From Actinomycetes bacterium (GTDB lineage: Bacteria > Actinomycetota > Actinomycetes > Actinomycetales > Cellulomonadaceae): DNA of 7,234 nt. Position 1 is the stretch's first letter, and each line of letters starts with the position of its first letter. Where the stretch lies: contig JAEXPS010000059.1 of assembly GCA_023438885.1 (NCBI GenBank), positions 1-7,234 on the forward strand. The letters run 5' to 3'. Of this stretch, positions 1-6,816 are shown piece after piece. A program made the translations under genes and the position numbers. A model generated the notes under the pieces. The model made no database searches and was not told the origin of the DNA. It saw nothing but the letters and a program-made list of their open reading frames with translations.

Positions 1-183
1 CCTGGGCCCCCCCCGGGGGGCGGCGGGGGCCCGGCGCCGAGGGGGGTCCTCGTGCGCCCGGACGGCCACGTCGCGTGGGTCGGCGAGAGCCCGGCCCCCG
101 ACGACCGGGCGCCCGCACGGGTGCACCCGGCCACCGGCCTCACCGCCGCCCTGACCACCTGGTGCGGCGCTCCGCAGCACTAG
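1..183 (+). CDS. C-terminal end of FAD-dependent aromatic hydroxylase-type monooxygenase (5' partial)
   Basis: Frame 1 is open from the window edge to a TAG at 181-183 and gives 60 residues. The segment GVLVRPDGHVAWVGE followed by GLTAALTTWCGAP is the kind of ending seen in PheA/TfdB-like FAD-dependent monooxygenases (the group including phenol hydroxylases and Rox/Tet(X)-like enzymes). There the LVRPDG.VAWR stretch is a hallmark of the last domain and the protein ends shortly after a short helix. The FAD-binding GxGxxG and the catalytic core lie outside the window, so the substrate cannot be judged. The first 50 bases are an extreme run of G and C homopolymers that translate to PGPPPGGGGGPAPRG. 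That stretch may be a linker or poor-quality sequence at a contig edge. The gene converges on the LLM oxidoreductase, with 24 nt between the stop codons. Family assignment rests only on this tail. Confidence 0.68.
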   Translation, partial: PGPPPGGGGGPAPRGVLVRPDGHVAWVGESPAPDDRAPARVHPATGLTAALTTWCGAPQH

Positions 184-207
184 GACGAGCCGGGTCCGAC
201 CGACGGC

Positions 208-1017
208 CTACGCCGGCGGCCCCGCGGCGACCCGCTCCAGCATCGCCGCGTGCGACCCGCGCAGCCCGAACAGCGACTCGAACCACCACGTCGCCCCCGC
301 CGCCTCGTACTGCGGCACCAGCCCGCGCGAACCGGAGTCCGTCACCCCCATCACCGCGACATCGAACCCGTCCCGCGGCCCCTGAGCCCGCAGGTACGCC
401 AGGTCCGCCGCGACGTTCTCCGGCGGGTACACGACCGACTGGTTCTCGTCGATCGACCCGATCACCCAGCCGTCCCACCGTGCCGCCCGCCGCAGCGCCG
501 GCCGTGAGGATCCGCCGACCCACACCGGGACCCGTGGCGTCTGCGTGGCCCGCCCCGCCACCTGCACCGCGTTCGCCGAGTACGACGACCCGGCGAACGT
601 CACCGTCTCGCCGTTGCACCACCGCGTCACCAGCTCGAGCGACTCGTCGGTCATCGCGGCGCGCTCCGCGCCGTCGGTGGTCTCCCCGAGCGAGGCCGCC
701 TCCGCCGGCATCCCGAGCCCGGCGCCGAGCGTCACGCGACCGCCGCTGAACGCGTCCAGGGCGTGCACGGCGCGCGCCAGCAGGTGCGGCCGGTACCGCG
801 GCAGCGGCGACACGGCCGTCACCAGCCGCAGCCGCGAGGTCGCGGCGGCCACCGCGGTGAGCGTCACCCACGGGTCGCCGATGCCACCCCAGAACGAGGC
901 GTGGTCCCAGACGGCCAGCGCCTGCCAGCCCGCGGCCTCGGCCGCGACAGCCAGCTCCACCACAGGTCCCGGTTCGGCGTACTCCCCGAGGGGAACCACC
1001 TCGATCCCGTACCTCAC
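208..1017 (-). CDS. LLM-class flavin-dependent oxidoreductase (luciferase-like, FMN or F420)
   Basis: The product is 269 residues and reads as a luciferase-like monooxygenase-fold TIM barrel. Family-typical segments are AEAAGWQALAVWDHASF near residue 30 (barrel strand and helix), DPWVTLTAVAAATSRLRLVT near 50-70, the RP.LLARAV.ALD.FSGGRV.LGAG.G block near 75-105, and VPVWVGGSSRPALRRAARWDGW near 165-190, which is the usual phosphate-binding region. Members use FMNH2 or, in actinobacteria, often coenzyme F420; which one cannot be decided here. I chose the GTG at 1015-1017 because GGGGGG lies 5 nt upstream and homology-like sequence begins at once (RYGIEVVPLGEY). An in-frame ATG at 1075-1077 would add 20 unconvincing residues and place a perfect 20-bp palindrome inside the coding region. 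The gene lies 84 nt downstream of the ABC ATPase on the same strand, but probably has its own promoter and operator. Confidence 0.85.
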   Translation of the reverse strand: MRYGIEVVPLGEYAEPGPVVELAVAAEAAGWQALAVWDHASFWGGIGDPWVTLTAVAAATSRLRLVTAVSPLPRYRPHLLARAVHALDAFSGGRVTLGAGLGMPAEAASLGETTDGAERAAMTDESLELVTRWCNGETVTFAGSSYSANAVQVAGRATQTPRVPVWVGGSSRPALRRAARWDGWVIGSIDENQSVVYPPENVAADLAYLRAQGPRDGFDVAVMGVTDSGSRGLVPQYEAAGATWWFESLFGLRGSHAAMLERVAAGPPA

Positions 1018-1032
1018 GTCATCCCCCCGGGT

Positions 1033-1052
1033 CTCGTCGTACGTACGACGAG
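1033..1052. promoter_or_regulatory. Perfect 20-bp palindrome, probable operator of the LLM oxidoreductase gene
   Basis: CTCGTCGTACGTACGACGAG reads identically on both strands across all 20 bases. It sits 15 nt upstream of the GTG start of the LLM oxidoreductase. A TAnnnT-like -10 (TAGGTT on the minus strand, 1055-1060) lies immediately upstream of it, so the palindrome would cover the transcription start. A continuous palindrome of this size, without a spacer, resembles sites bound by TetR-type dimers; that attribution is inference. It could instead fold as an 8-bp hairpin with an ACGT loop ending the ABC operon, but no T-run follows on the minus strand. No regulator gene is in the window. 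Confidence 0.55.
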
Positions 1053-1101
1053 GCAACCTACCCACGTTCGCCGACACCGATCCGGCCGAGCGGGCGGGGC
1101 G

Positions 1102-1689
1102 TCAGTCCGGGGGAGCGGTCAGGTTCACCACGTCGGCGTCGAAGAACGCCGGTTCCGTCGCGTCGTGGGTGATGAGCAGCGCGGTGCGTCCCGCCAGCCG
1201 CTCGCGCGCCCACGCCAGGGCCACCGCCCGCGCCTCCGTGTCGAGGCCGGTGAAGGGCTCGTCGAGCACCACCAGGTCGGCGTGCCCGACGAGCCCTCTC
1301 ACCAGAGCCACGCGCCGCCGCTGCCCCCCGGACAGCAGCCGCACGGGCTTGGTCAGCGACTCGTCGTCGAGCCCCACGGCCCGCAGCTCGTCGGCCACCG
1401 CCGAGCGCGAGACCGAACGGGGCAGCACCAGCCGCACGTTGCCCACCGCGGTGAGCTGCTCGCACAGCCGGTTCTCCTGGAACACCGCGGCGCGACGAAG
1501 GCCGGCGACCCCGGTCACCGCGCCGGCATCGGGCGTCTCGAGTCCCAGCAGCAGGCGTCCCAGCGTCGTCTTGCCCGAGCCGTTGGCCCCGAGCACGGCC
1601 GTCACGCGGCCCGCCTCCAGCGACACCGAGTAGTCGCGGAACACCACGCGCTCCCCGAAGCGCTTCGAGACCCCGACGAGCCCGATCAT
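1102..1689 (-). CDS. ABC transporter ATP-binding protein, compact (NitT/TauT-like system)
   Basis: This 195-residue ATPase energises the permease encoded just upstream. All nucleotide-binding motifs are visible: Walker A GANGSGKT at residues 34-41, Q-loop Gln71 (VFQEN), signature LSGGQRRRV at 119-127, Walker B LVVLDEP at 139-145 with Glu144 as the catalytic base, D-loop GLD at 148-150 and H-loop His175 in LLITHD. At 195 residues it is 45-65 shorter than typical SsuB/TauB ATPases. The loss is mainly in the stretch between Walker A and the Q-loop and at the C-terminus, which stops 20 residues after the His; no regulatory domain remains. The ATG (1687-1689) overlaps the permease TGA as ATGA, which implies translational coupling. 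It is the last gene of the predicted operon. The assignment as an ABC ATPase is secure; the cargo is unknown. Confidence 0.93.
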   Translation of the reverse strand: MIGLVGVSKRFGERVVFRDYSVSLEAGRVTAVLGANGSGKTTLGRLLLGLETPDAGAVTGVAGLRRAAVFQENRLCEQLTAVGNVRLVLPRSVSRSAVADELRAVGLDDESLTKPVRLLSGGQRRRVALVRGLVGHADLVVLDEPFTGLDTEARAVALAWARERLAGRTALLITHDATEPAFFDADVVNLTAPPD

Positions 1690-2471
1690 TGCGCCAGCCG
1701 CCTCTCGAGCAGGCCCAGCAGCCACAGCACCAGCTTCTCGAAGGCGTACGCCACCAGGATGATCACCGCGGTCCAGGCGAACACGTCGGCCGTGGCCAGG
1801 AACAGCTTCGCCTGGTACAGCTGCTCGCCGATGGTCCCGGCCGGCAGGCCGATCACCTCGGCCGCGATGCCGCTCTTCCACGCCAGGCCCACACCGGTGC
1901 GGCAGCCGGCGACGAAGTACGGCAGCACGCCCGGCACGTCGATCGCCCGCACCCGCCGCCAGCGCGGCAGCGCGAACACCGAGGCCATCTCCAGCAGCGC
2001 CGGGTCGCGGTGCGCAATCCCCTCGTAGACCGTCGCGTGGATGATCGGCAGGGTCATGAGGAACGAGACGATGGTCGCGAGCTTCGACGAGTCCGCCCAG
2101 ATCAGCACCAGGATGATGAACGACACCACCGGTGTGGTCCGGATCGCGGTGATGGCCGGCCCGACGATCGCCTCGACCCAGCGCGAGGCGGCAGCGGCCG
2201 TCGCGAGCAGCACGCCCACCGCGGCCGCCAGCAGGAAGCCGAGGGTGATCCGCCAGAAGGTGACGCCGATGGCCGCCCAGAAGGCGGACGTCGGCACCAG
2301 CTCCGTCAGCCGGACCGCGACGTCCCACGGCCCCACCAGGAGCACCCGTTGACCCACGACGAGTGTCGCGACCTGCCACACGGCCAGCCAGAAGGCGATG
2401 GCCACGAGCGGCCGCGCCACCCGCCAGGGGTCACGCGAGGTGCGAACCTCAGGGCTCGTAGTAGAAGTCAT
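1686..2471 (-). CDS. ABC transporter permease (BPD/MetI-like fold, NitT/TauT/SsuC-like)
   Basis: The product is a 261-residue inner-membrane permease. Hydrophobic segments lie near residues 22-39, 76-94, 102-124, 131-149, about 186-205 and 232-255, giving the six helices usual for SsuC/TauC-type subunits. The EAA loop that docks the ATPase spans about 161-185 (EMASVFALPRWRR then DVPGVLPY), with the conserved Gly of the classic motif replaced by Leu168. RTTPVVSFIILVLIW near 111-125 matches the R..P...P......W pattern of this family. The ATG at 2469-2471 lies inside the end of the binding-protein gene (23-nt overlap), with GGGAG 11 nt upstream. A GTG at 2487-2489 would add six residues and cannot be excluded. 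The 3' end overlaps the ATPase start by 4 nt. Such permeases commonly import small organic anions or cofactor precursors, but no substrate can be inferred here. Confidence 0.92.
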   Translation of the reverse strand: MTSTTSPEVRTSRDPWRVARPLVAIAFWLAVWQVATLVVGQRVLLVGPWDVAVRLTELVPTSAFWAAIGVTFWRITLGFLLAAAVGVLLATAAAASRWVEAIVGPAITAIRTTPVVSFIILVLIWADSSKLATIVSFLMTLPIIHATVYEGIAHRDPALLEMASVFALPRWRRVRAIDVPGVLPYFVAGCRTGVGLAWKSGIAAEVIGLPAGTIGEQLYQAKLFLATADVFAWTAVIILVAYAFEKLVLWLLGLLERRLAQ

Positions 2472-3501
2472 CGCCCGGCATGCTCCCACCGACGGACTTC
2501 GGCTCGGCGTCGAACAGCACCTGGAGGTAGGCGGAGACCGCGGCCTTCATCTCGTCGCCGGCGATGTAGGTGACGTTGCAGAACGGGATCGCCGCCGCCG
2601 CCACCGGTGCCGCGGGCACGATGCCGGCCGCCGCGATCAGCTCACCGGCGGCCTCCGGCTCGTCGTTGGTGTACTGCGTGGACGCCTCGTAGTCGGCCAG
2701 GAAGTCCGCCAGAGCCTCCGGGTGCTCCTGCGCGAACTCGGAGCGCACCACGAGCACGCCGGTGACCAGCTGCGAACCGGCGGGGCTGACCTTGACCCAC
2801 TCGTCGGTCATCGACAGCGCCGAGCGCACGGCGGGGTTCTGCTTGGCCACCACCGTGGCGTACGGCTGCGGCAGCACCGCGACCGCGCCCGGGGTGCCGG
2901 CGACCAGCGAGGCGACCTCGGTGGCCTCGGCGCGGTACTCGAGGGTGACGTCCGTGGCCGGGTCGAGGCCCGCCTGGGCGAGCAGGTAGTCGAGCACGAA
3001 CTCCGGCGTGGTGCCCTTGCCGGTGGTGTAGATCGTCTTGCCCGCCAGGTCGGCGACGGAGTGGACCGTGTCGCCGTTCTCGACGATCTCGAGCACGCCG
3101 AGCACGTTGATCGCCGCGACCTGCAGCGCAGGGCCGGCATCCGTCTTCGTCTGGTTGTAGAGCACCGCGGCGAGATTCGACGGCACCAGCGCGACGTCGA
3201 CCTTGCCCTGCACCAGCAGCGGCACGATCTCGTCGGGCGCGCCGTACATCGTCGGCACGTAGTCCTGCTTGCCGGCGCCGGTCTTGGCGTCCTCCATCAG
3301 CTTGACCAGGCCCATGGTCGTCGGGCCCTTGAGGGAGGCGATGTTGATGGTGACGCGCTCGTGCGTGGGCTCAGGCGCCGGGGTGGTGGCCGCCGCGGGC
3401 GGCGGGGTCGTCGTCGGGGTCTGGGCGGTGCCGGTGGAACAGCCCACCAGCACCGCGCCTGCAGCGACGGTGGCAAAAAGGGCGCGCGCGAGCCGCTTCA
3501 T
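2449..3501 (-). CDS. ABC transporter substrate-binding lipoprotein (NMT1/TauA-like)
   Basis: The product is a 350-residue extracytoplasmic binding protein. The start MKRLARALFATVAAGAVLVGC is a lipoprotein signal peptide with lipobox LVGC, so processing and lipidation at Cys21 are expected. A Thr/Pro/Ala linker follows (22-46). The mature part begins VTINIASLKGPTTMG (50-64) and continues with GAPDEIVPLLVQGKVDVALVPSNLA (87-111) and GKTIYTTGKGTTPE (154-167), then a second lobe with AVLPQPYATVV; this is the two-lobed periplasmic-binding fold of NitT/TauT-type systems. The ending SVGGSMPGDDFYYEP and the KGPTTMG block recall a family I associate with clostridial genomes (recall, not a search). The ATG at 3499-3501 has GGAAAGG 10 nt upstream. 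It begins 44 nt after the hydrogenase stop and overlaps the permease start by 23 nt, so co-transcription with both is likely. A longer reading back to 3759 would overlap the hydrogenase and lose the signal peptide, and is rejected. Confidence 0.93.
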   Translation of the reverse strand: MKRLARALFATVAAGAVLVGCSTGTAQTPTTTPPPAAATTPAPEPTHERVTINIASLKGPTTMGLVKLMEDAKTGAGKQDYVPTMYGAPDEIVPLLVQGKVDVALVPSNLAAVLYNQTKTDAGPALQVAAINVLGVLEIVENGDTVHSVADLAGKTIYTTGKGTTPEFVLDYLLAQAGLDPATDVTLEYRAEATEVASLVAGTPGAVAVLPQPYATVVAKQNPAVRSALSMTDEWVKVSPAGSQLVTGVLVVRSEFAQEHPEALADFLADYEASTQYTNDEPEAAGELIAAAGIVPAAPVAAAAIPFCNVTYIAGDEMKAAVSAYLQVLFDAEPKSVGGSMPGDDFYYEP

Positions 3502-3545
3502 GGGTATCTGGCCTTTCCGAACCGGGATGTGGTCGCTATCGGAGG

Positions 3546-6500
3546 TCAGCTGCGGAACGGCTTGTACTCCGTGTGCAGCAGGTGGTGGGCGAGCTCCGAG
3601 TTGGCCTCGCCGTAGAACTCGTCGTACAGACGCTGGATGTCCGGGTTGTCCTGAGACTTGCGGATCGGGGACTCCTTGTCGATGTTGACGAGCACCTTCT
3701 GACGGGCCACCATCTCGCCCGTCGCAGAGGCCACCGGGTGACCGGCGCCGTTGATGCACCCGCCGGGGCAGGCCATGATCTCGATGAGGTCGAAGCCGAC
3801 GTCCTCGCCCGCGACGACCTTCTTGATGAGCGGCTCAGCGTTGTTGAGGCCGGAGACCACCGCGACTCGCACCGTGGTGCCGCCGGCGGTGTAGGTCGCG
3901 GTCCGGGTGCCGCCGGCGAAGCCGCGCAGCTCCTCGAACTCGATCTTCTCGGTGAGCGGCTCGCCAGTCAGCTTCTCGATGGCCATGCGCATCGAGGCCT
4001 CCGCCACGCCGCCCGAGGCGCCGAACAGCATGCCCGCGCCGGAGACCTGGTGGTACGGGTCGTCGAACTCGCCGGGGGTGACGTCCTCCTTCTCGAGCCG
4101 CAGCTGCTGCGCCATCTCGAGGAACTCGGTGGTGGTCAGCACGGCGTCGACGTCGCGGATGCCGTCCGGGGCGAACTCGTCGCGCGCGGCTTCGTACTTC
4201 TTGGCGAGGCACGGGACGATCGAGACGACGTAGAGCTCGTCGAGCCCGACGCCCGCCTGCTGGGCGAAGTGGTTCTTCACCGTGGCGCCCATCATCTGCT
4301 GGGGGCTCTTGCAGCTGGACAGGTGCGGGATCAGCTCGGGGTAGCGGCGCTCGACGAGGTTCACCCAGCCCGGGCAGCAGCTGGTGAACTGCGGCATCAC
4401 GCCGCCGCGCTCCACGCGGCCCAGGAACTCGGTGGCCTCCTCGACGATCGTCAGGTCGGCGGCGAACACGAAGTCGAAGACCTTGTCGAAGCCGATCTTG
4501 CGCATCAGGCCGGCGATGAACGGGCCGACCTCGGTCGGCGAGATGCCGTACTCGGCCGCGATCACCGAGCGCACGGCCGGGGCGACGAAGCCGACGACGG
4601 TCTTGCTGGTGTCGTTGATGGCGCGGAACACGTTGTTGCGCTCGCGCTTGTAGTCCAGCGCGCCGCAGGGGCAGGCGCGCACGCACTGACCGCAGCTGAC
4701 GCAGTCGGTCTGCGAGAGCGGCAGGCCGTTGTGCGTGCCGACGCGCAGCTGGCCGTTGTGGAACTGGAAGGCCAGCACGCCGACGCCCTCGACGTCCGCA
4801 CACGCGGCGACGCACCGGCCGCAGCTGATGCACTTGTTGTTGTCGCGGACGATGAACTCGTGGTCCTGCACGATCGGCGAGTACGGCCGGATGTGCAGCG
4901 GGGTCTCGAACACCACGTCGTGGTGCGACGCCGTGTCGCGCAGTGCGCAGTCGTTGCGCTTGGCGCAGCCGCACCGCAGGCACCGGGCCGCCTCGGCGCG
5001 GGCCTGCTCCTCGGTGAGGCCGGTCTCCACCTCGACGAAGCTCTTGGTCCGGTTCTGCACGGCCAGGGCGTTCATCTCGGCGCGTGCCAGCTTCGGCAGC
5101 ACCTCGAACTCGGCCTTCGGCATCTCCTCGAGCGTGCCGCGCGAGCAGGTGTAGTCCTCGTGGCCGGGGCGCACGTAGCCGCGGGTGACGAACTCGTCGA
5201 TCGCGGCGGCGGCACGGCGGCCCGCGGCCACGGCCTGGATCACGGTGGCGGGGCCGGTGACGCAGTCGCCGCCCGCGAAGATCTTGCCCTCCGACGACTG
5301 CATGGTGCGGCCGTCGACGTCGATGTCGCCCCACTTGTTCAGGCGCACCGGCAGGTCGTTGTAGAGGAAGCCGGTGTCGGTGCTCTGGCCGATGGCGCCG
5401 ATGATCGTGTCCGCCTCGATGACGAACTCGCTGCCCTCCACGGGGATGGGGCGGCGGCGGCCGGAGCGGTCGGGCTCGCCGAGCTCCATGCGCAGGCAGT
5501 GCAGCAGCTTGATGCCGCCGGGGCCCGTGGTGATCTTGTCCGGGGCGGTGAGGTACATCATCTCGACGCCCTCGTGCAGCGCCTCCTCGACCTCGTACGG
5601 CTCCGCCGGCATCTCCTCGCGGCTGCGGCGGTAGACGAGGGTGACCTTCTCGGCGCCGGTGCGCAGCGCGGTGCGGGCGCAGTCGATCGCCGTGTTGCCA
5701 CCGCCGACCACCACCGTGCGGCCGAGCGGGATGTCGTCGCCCTTGGTGATGCGCTCCAGGTACTGGATGCCGAGCCACACGCCGTCGAGGTTCTCGCCGT
5801 CCATGCGCAGCGGGGTCGCACGCCAGGAGCCGATCGCCAGGTAGACCGCGTCGAAGTCGCGACGCAGGTCCTCCAGGCTCAGGTGCGTGCCGAGGGCCTT
5901 GCCGGTGACGATCTGCACACCCATCGCCTGGATGATGCCGATCTCCTTGTCGAGCGTCGCCTTCGGCAGGCGGTACTCGGGGATGCCGTAGCGCATCATG
6001 CCGCCGGCCTTGTCCTGCTTCTCGAAGACCGTGACGGCGTGGCCGGCGAGGGCGGCGTAGTAGGCGGCGGAGAGGCCGGACGGGCCGGCGCCGATCACGG
6101 CGACCGTCTTGCCCGTCGGGGTGGCGACGCGGGGCACCCACGGGGTCTCGCGGGCCATGTCCCAGTCGGCGGCGAAGCGCTTGACGTAGTTGATCGCGAC
6201 GGGGGTGTCGACGAGGTTGCGGCGACAGGCGGCCTCACAGGGGTGCGGGCACACGCGGCCGCACACGGACGGGAACGGGTTGCGGTCCTTGATCACGCGG
6301 ACCGCGGCCTCGTAGTTGCCGTCGGCGACGAGGCGCAGGTACGTCTGGATGTCCACGTTGGCCGGGCAGGTCTCGACGCAGGGCGCCACGCAGTCGGCGT
6401 TGTGGTCGCACAGCAGCTGCTCCAGGCGCACCTTGCGGTAGGCGTCGAGGCGCGGGTTGTGCGTCGTGATGGTCATGCCGGCGCGGATGGGCGTCAGGCA

Positions 6501-6710
6501 CGCCTTGACGTCGCGCGGGGTGTCCTCGCCGACCTCGACCACGCACAGGCCGCAGCTGGCGTTCGTCCGCTCCAGGCGGATGTCGTGGCACAGCGACGGG
6601 ATGTCGATGCCTACCTGCGTCATCGCCTGCAGGATGGTCTGCCCCTCGGGCACCTGGACCTCACGGTCGTTCACCGTGACGGTGACGGTGTCGCTGAGAA
6701 CCTCGGTCAC
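3546..6710 (-). CDS. NAD(P)H-linked [FeFe] hydrogenase, single-chain fusion of GltD-like oxidoreductase and HydA-like catalytic domain
   Basis: The 1054-residue enzyme likely interconverts H2 with protons using NAD(P)H-derived electrons in the cytoplasm. Domains in order: [2Fe-2S] ferredoxin (Cys41, 53, 56, 71); GltD-type Cys-rich segment (Cys107, 111, 115; then Cys150, 154, 158, 162); FAD site GAGPSG 207-212 with Glu230; NAD(P) site GGGNTAID 336-343 followed by YRRSREEMP; second FAD segment GGDCVTGPATVIQA 480-493; Cys577/580/582/588 motif; [4Fe-4S] motifs Cys627/630/633/637 and Cys670/673/676/680; H-cluster motifs TSCCPGW 776-782, VPCLAKKYE 832-840 and IMACPGGC 978-985; small-subunit-like tail to 1054. 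H-cluster ligands are Cys779, 834, 981 and 985. Counterparts of the clostridial CpI proton path are present: Cys778, Glu758, Glu761, Arg765, Ser798. Start: GTG 6708-6710 has GGAGGT 7 nt upstream; the ATGs at 6725 and 6836 lack a good site. It resembles glutamate-synthase-linked group A hydrogenases. NADH versus NADPH is unresolved. Confidence 0.95.
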   Translation of the reverse strand: MTEVLSDTVTVTVNDREVQVPEGQTILQAMTQVGIDIPSLCHDIRLERTNASCGLCVVEVGEDTPRDVKACLTPIRAGMTITTHNPRLDAYRKVRLEQLLCDHNADCVAPCVETCPANVDIQTYLRLVADGNYEAAVRVIKDRNPFPSVCGRVCPHPCEAACRRNLVDTPVAINYVKRFAADWDMARETPWVPRVATPTGKTVAVIGAGPSGLSAAYYAALAGHAVTVFEKQDKAGGMMRYGIPEYRLPKATLDKEIGIIQAMGVQIVTGKALGTHLSLEDLRRDFDAVYLAIGSWRATPLRMDGENLDGVWLGIQYLERITKGDDIPLGRTVVVGGGNTAIDCARTALRTGAEKVTLVYRRSREEMPAEPYEVEEALHEGVEMMYLTAPDKITTGPGGIKLLHCLRMELGEPDRSGRRRPIPVEGSEFVIEADTIIGAIGQSTDTGFLYNDLPVRLNKWGDIDVDGRTMQSSEGKIFAGGDCVTGPATVIQAVAAGRRAAAAIDEFVTRGYVRPGHEDYTCSRGTLEEMPKAEFEVLPKLARAEMNALAVQNRTKSFVEVETGLTEEQARAEAARCLRCGCAKRNDCALRDTASHHDVVFETPLHIRPYSPIVQDHEFIVRDNNKCISCGRCVAACADVEGVGVLAFQFHNGQLRVGTHNGLPLSQTDCVSCGQCVRACPCGALDYKRERNNVFRAINDTSKTVVGFVAPAVRSVIAAEYGISPTEVGPFIAGLMRKIGFDKVFDFVFAADLTIVEEATEFLGRVERGGVMPQFTSCCPGWVNLVERRYPELIPHLSSCKSPQQMMGATVKNHFAQQAGVGLDELYVVSIVPCLAKKYEAARDEFAPDGIRDVDAVLTTTEFLEMAQQLRLEKEDVTPGEFDDPYHQVSGAGMLFGASGGVAEASMRMAIEKLTGEPLTEKIEFEELRGFAGGTRTATYTAGGTTVRVAVVSGLNNAEPLIKKVVAGEDVGFDLIEIMACPGGCINGAGHPVASATGEMVARQKVLVNIDKESPIRKSQDNPDIQRLYDEFYGEANSELAHHLLHTEYKPFRS

Positions 6711-6717
6711 GTCCAAG

Positions 6718-6723
6718 ACCTCC
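6718..6723 (-). promoter_or_regulatory. Ribosome binding site fixing a GTG start for the hydrogenase
   Basis: On the minus strand GGAGGT is followed by 7 nt and then GTG (6708-6710). This is a near-perfect anti-16S match at standard spacing. The in-frame ATG at 6723-6725 overlaps the site and is itself preceded by CTCCCCC, which cannot pair with the 16S tail. The next upstream ATGs add only non-family-like residues. The hydrogenase therefore most likely begins MTEVLSDTVTVTVNDREVQV. Confidence 0.75.
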
Positions 6724-6816
6724 ATGGGGGAGCCGGCACCGGGGCCTCTCACGAGGCGAGGCCGCCATTGCTCTCGTCTGTGGGCAGCACATCCCATCGT
6801 GTCTGCCGTCACCTCA

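Noticed and set aside
1018..1077. ATG at 1077 as the start of the LLM oxidoreductase
   Set aside because: The added 20 residues are not family-like, and the GTG at 1017 has a strong G-rich ribosome site and leaves the palindrome non-coding.
75..2573. Several plus-strand open frames opposite the LLM and ABC transporter genes (for example 545-1633 and 763-2028)
   Set aside because: They lie antisense to genes with full motif sets and translate to low-complexity Arg/Pro/Ser/His-rich sequence.
3502..3759. Longer start for the substrate-binding protein inside the hydrogenase gene
   Set aside because: It would bury the clear lipoprotein signal peptide that begins at 3501 and overlap the hydrogenase 3' end by over 200 nt.
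3835..6141. A 768-codon minus-strand open frame in a different register inside the hydrogenase gene
   Set aside because: Arg/Pro-rich composition typical of a frame-shifted shadow of high-GC coding DNA, with no domain content.
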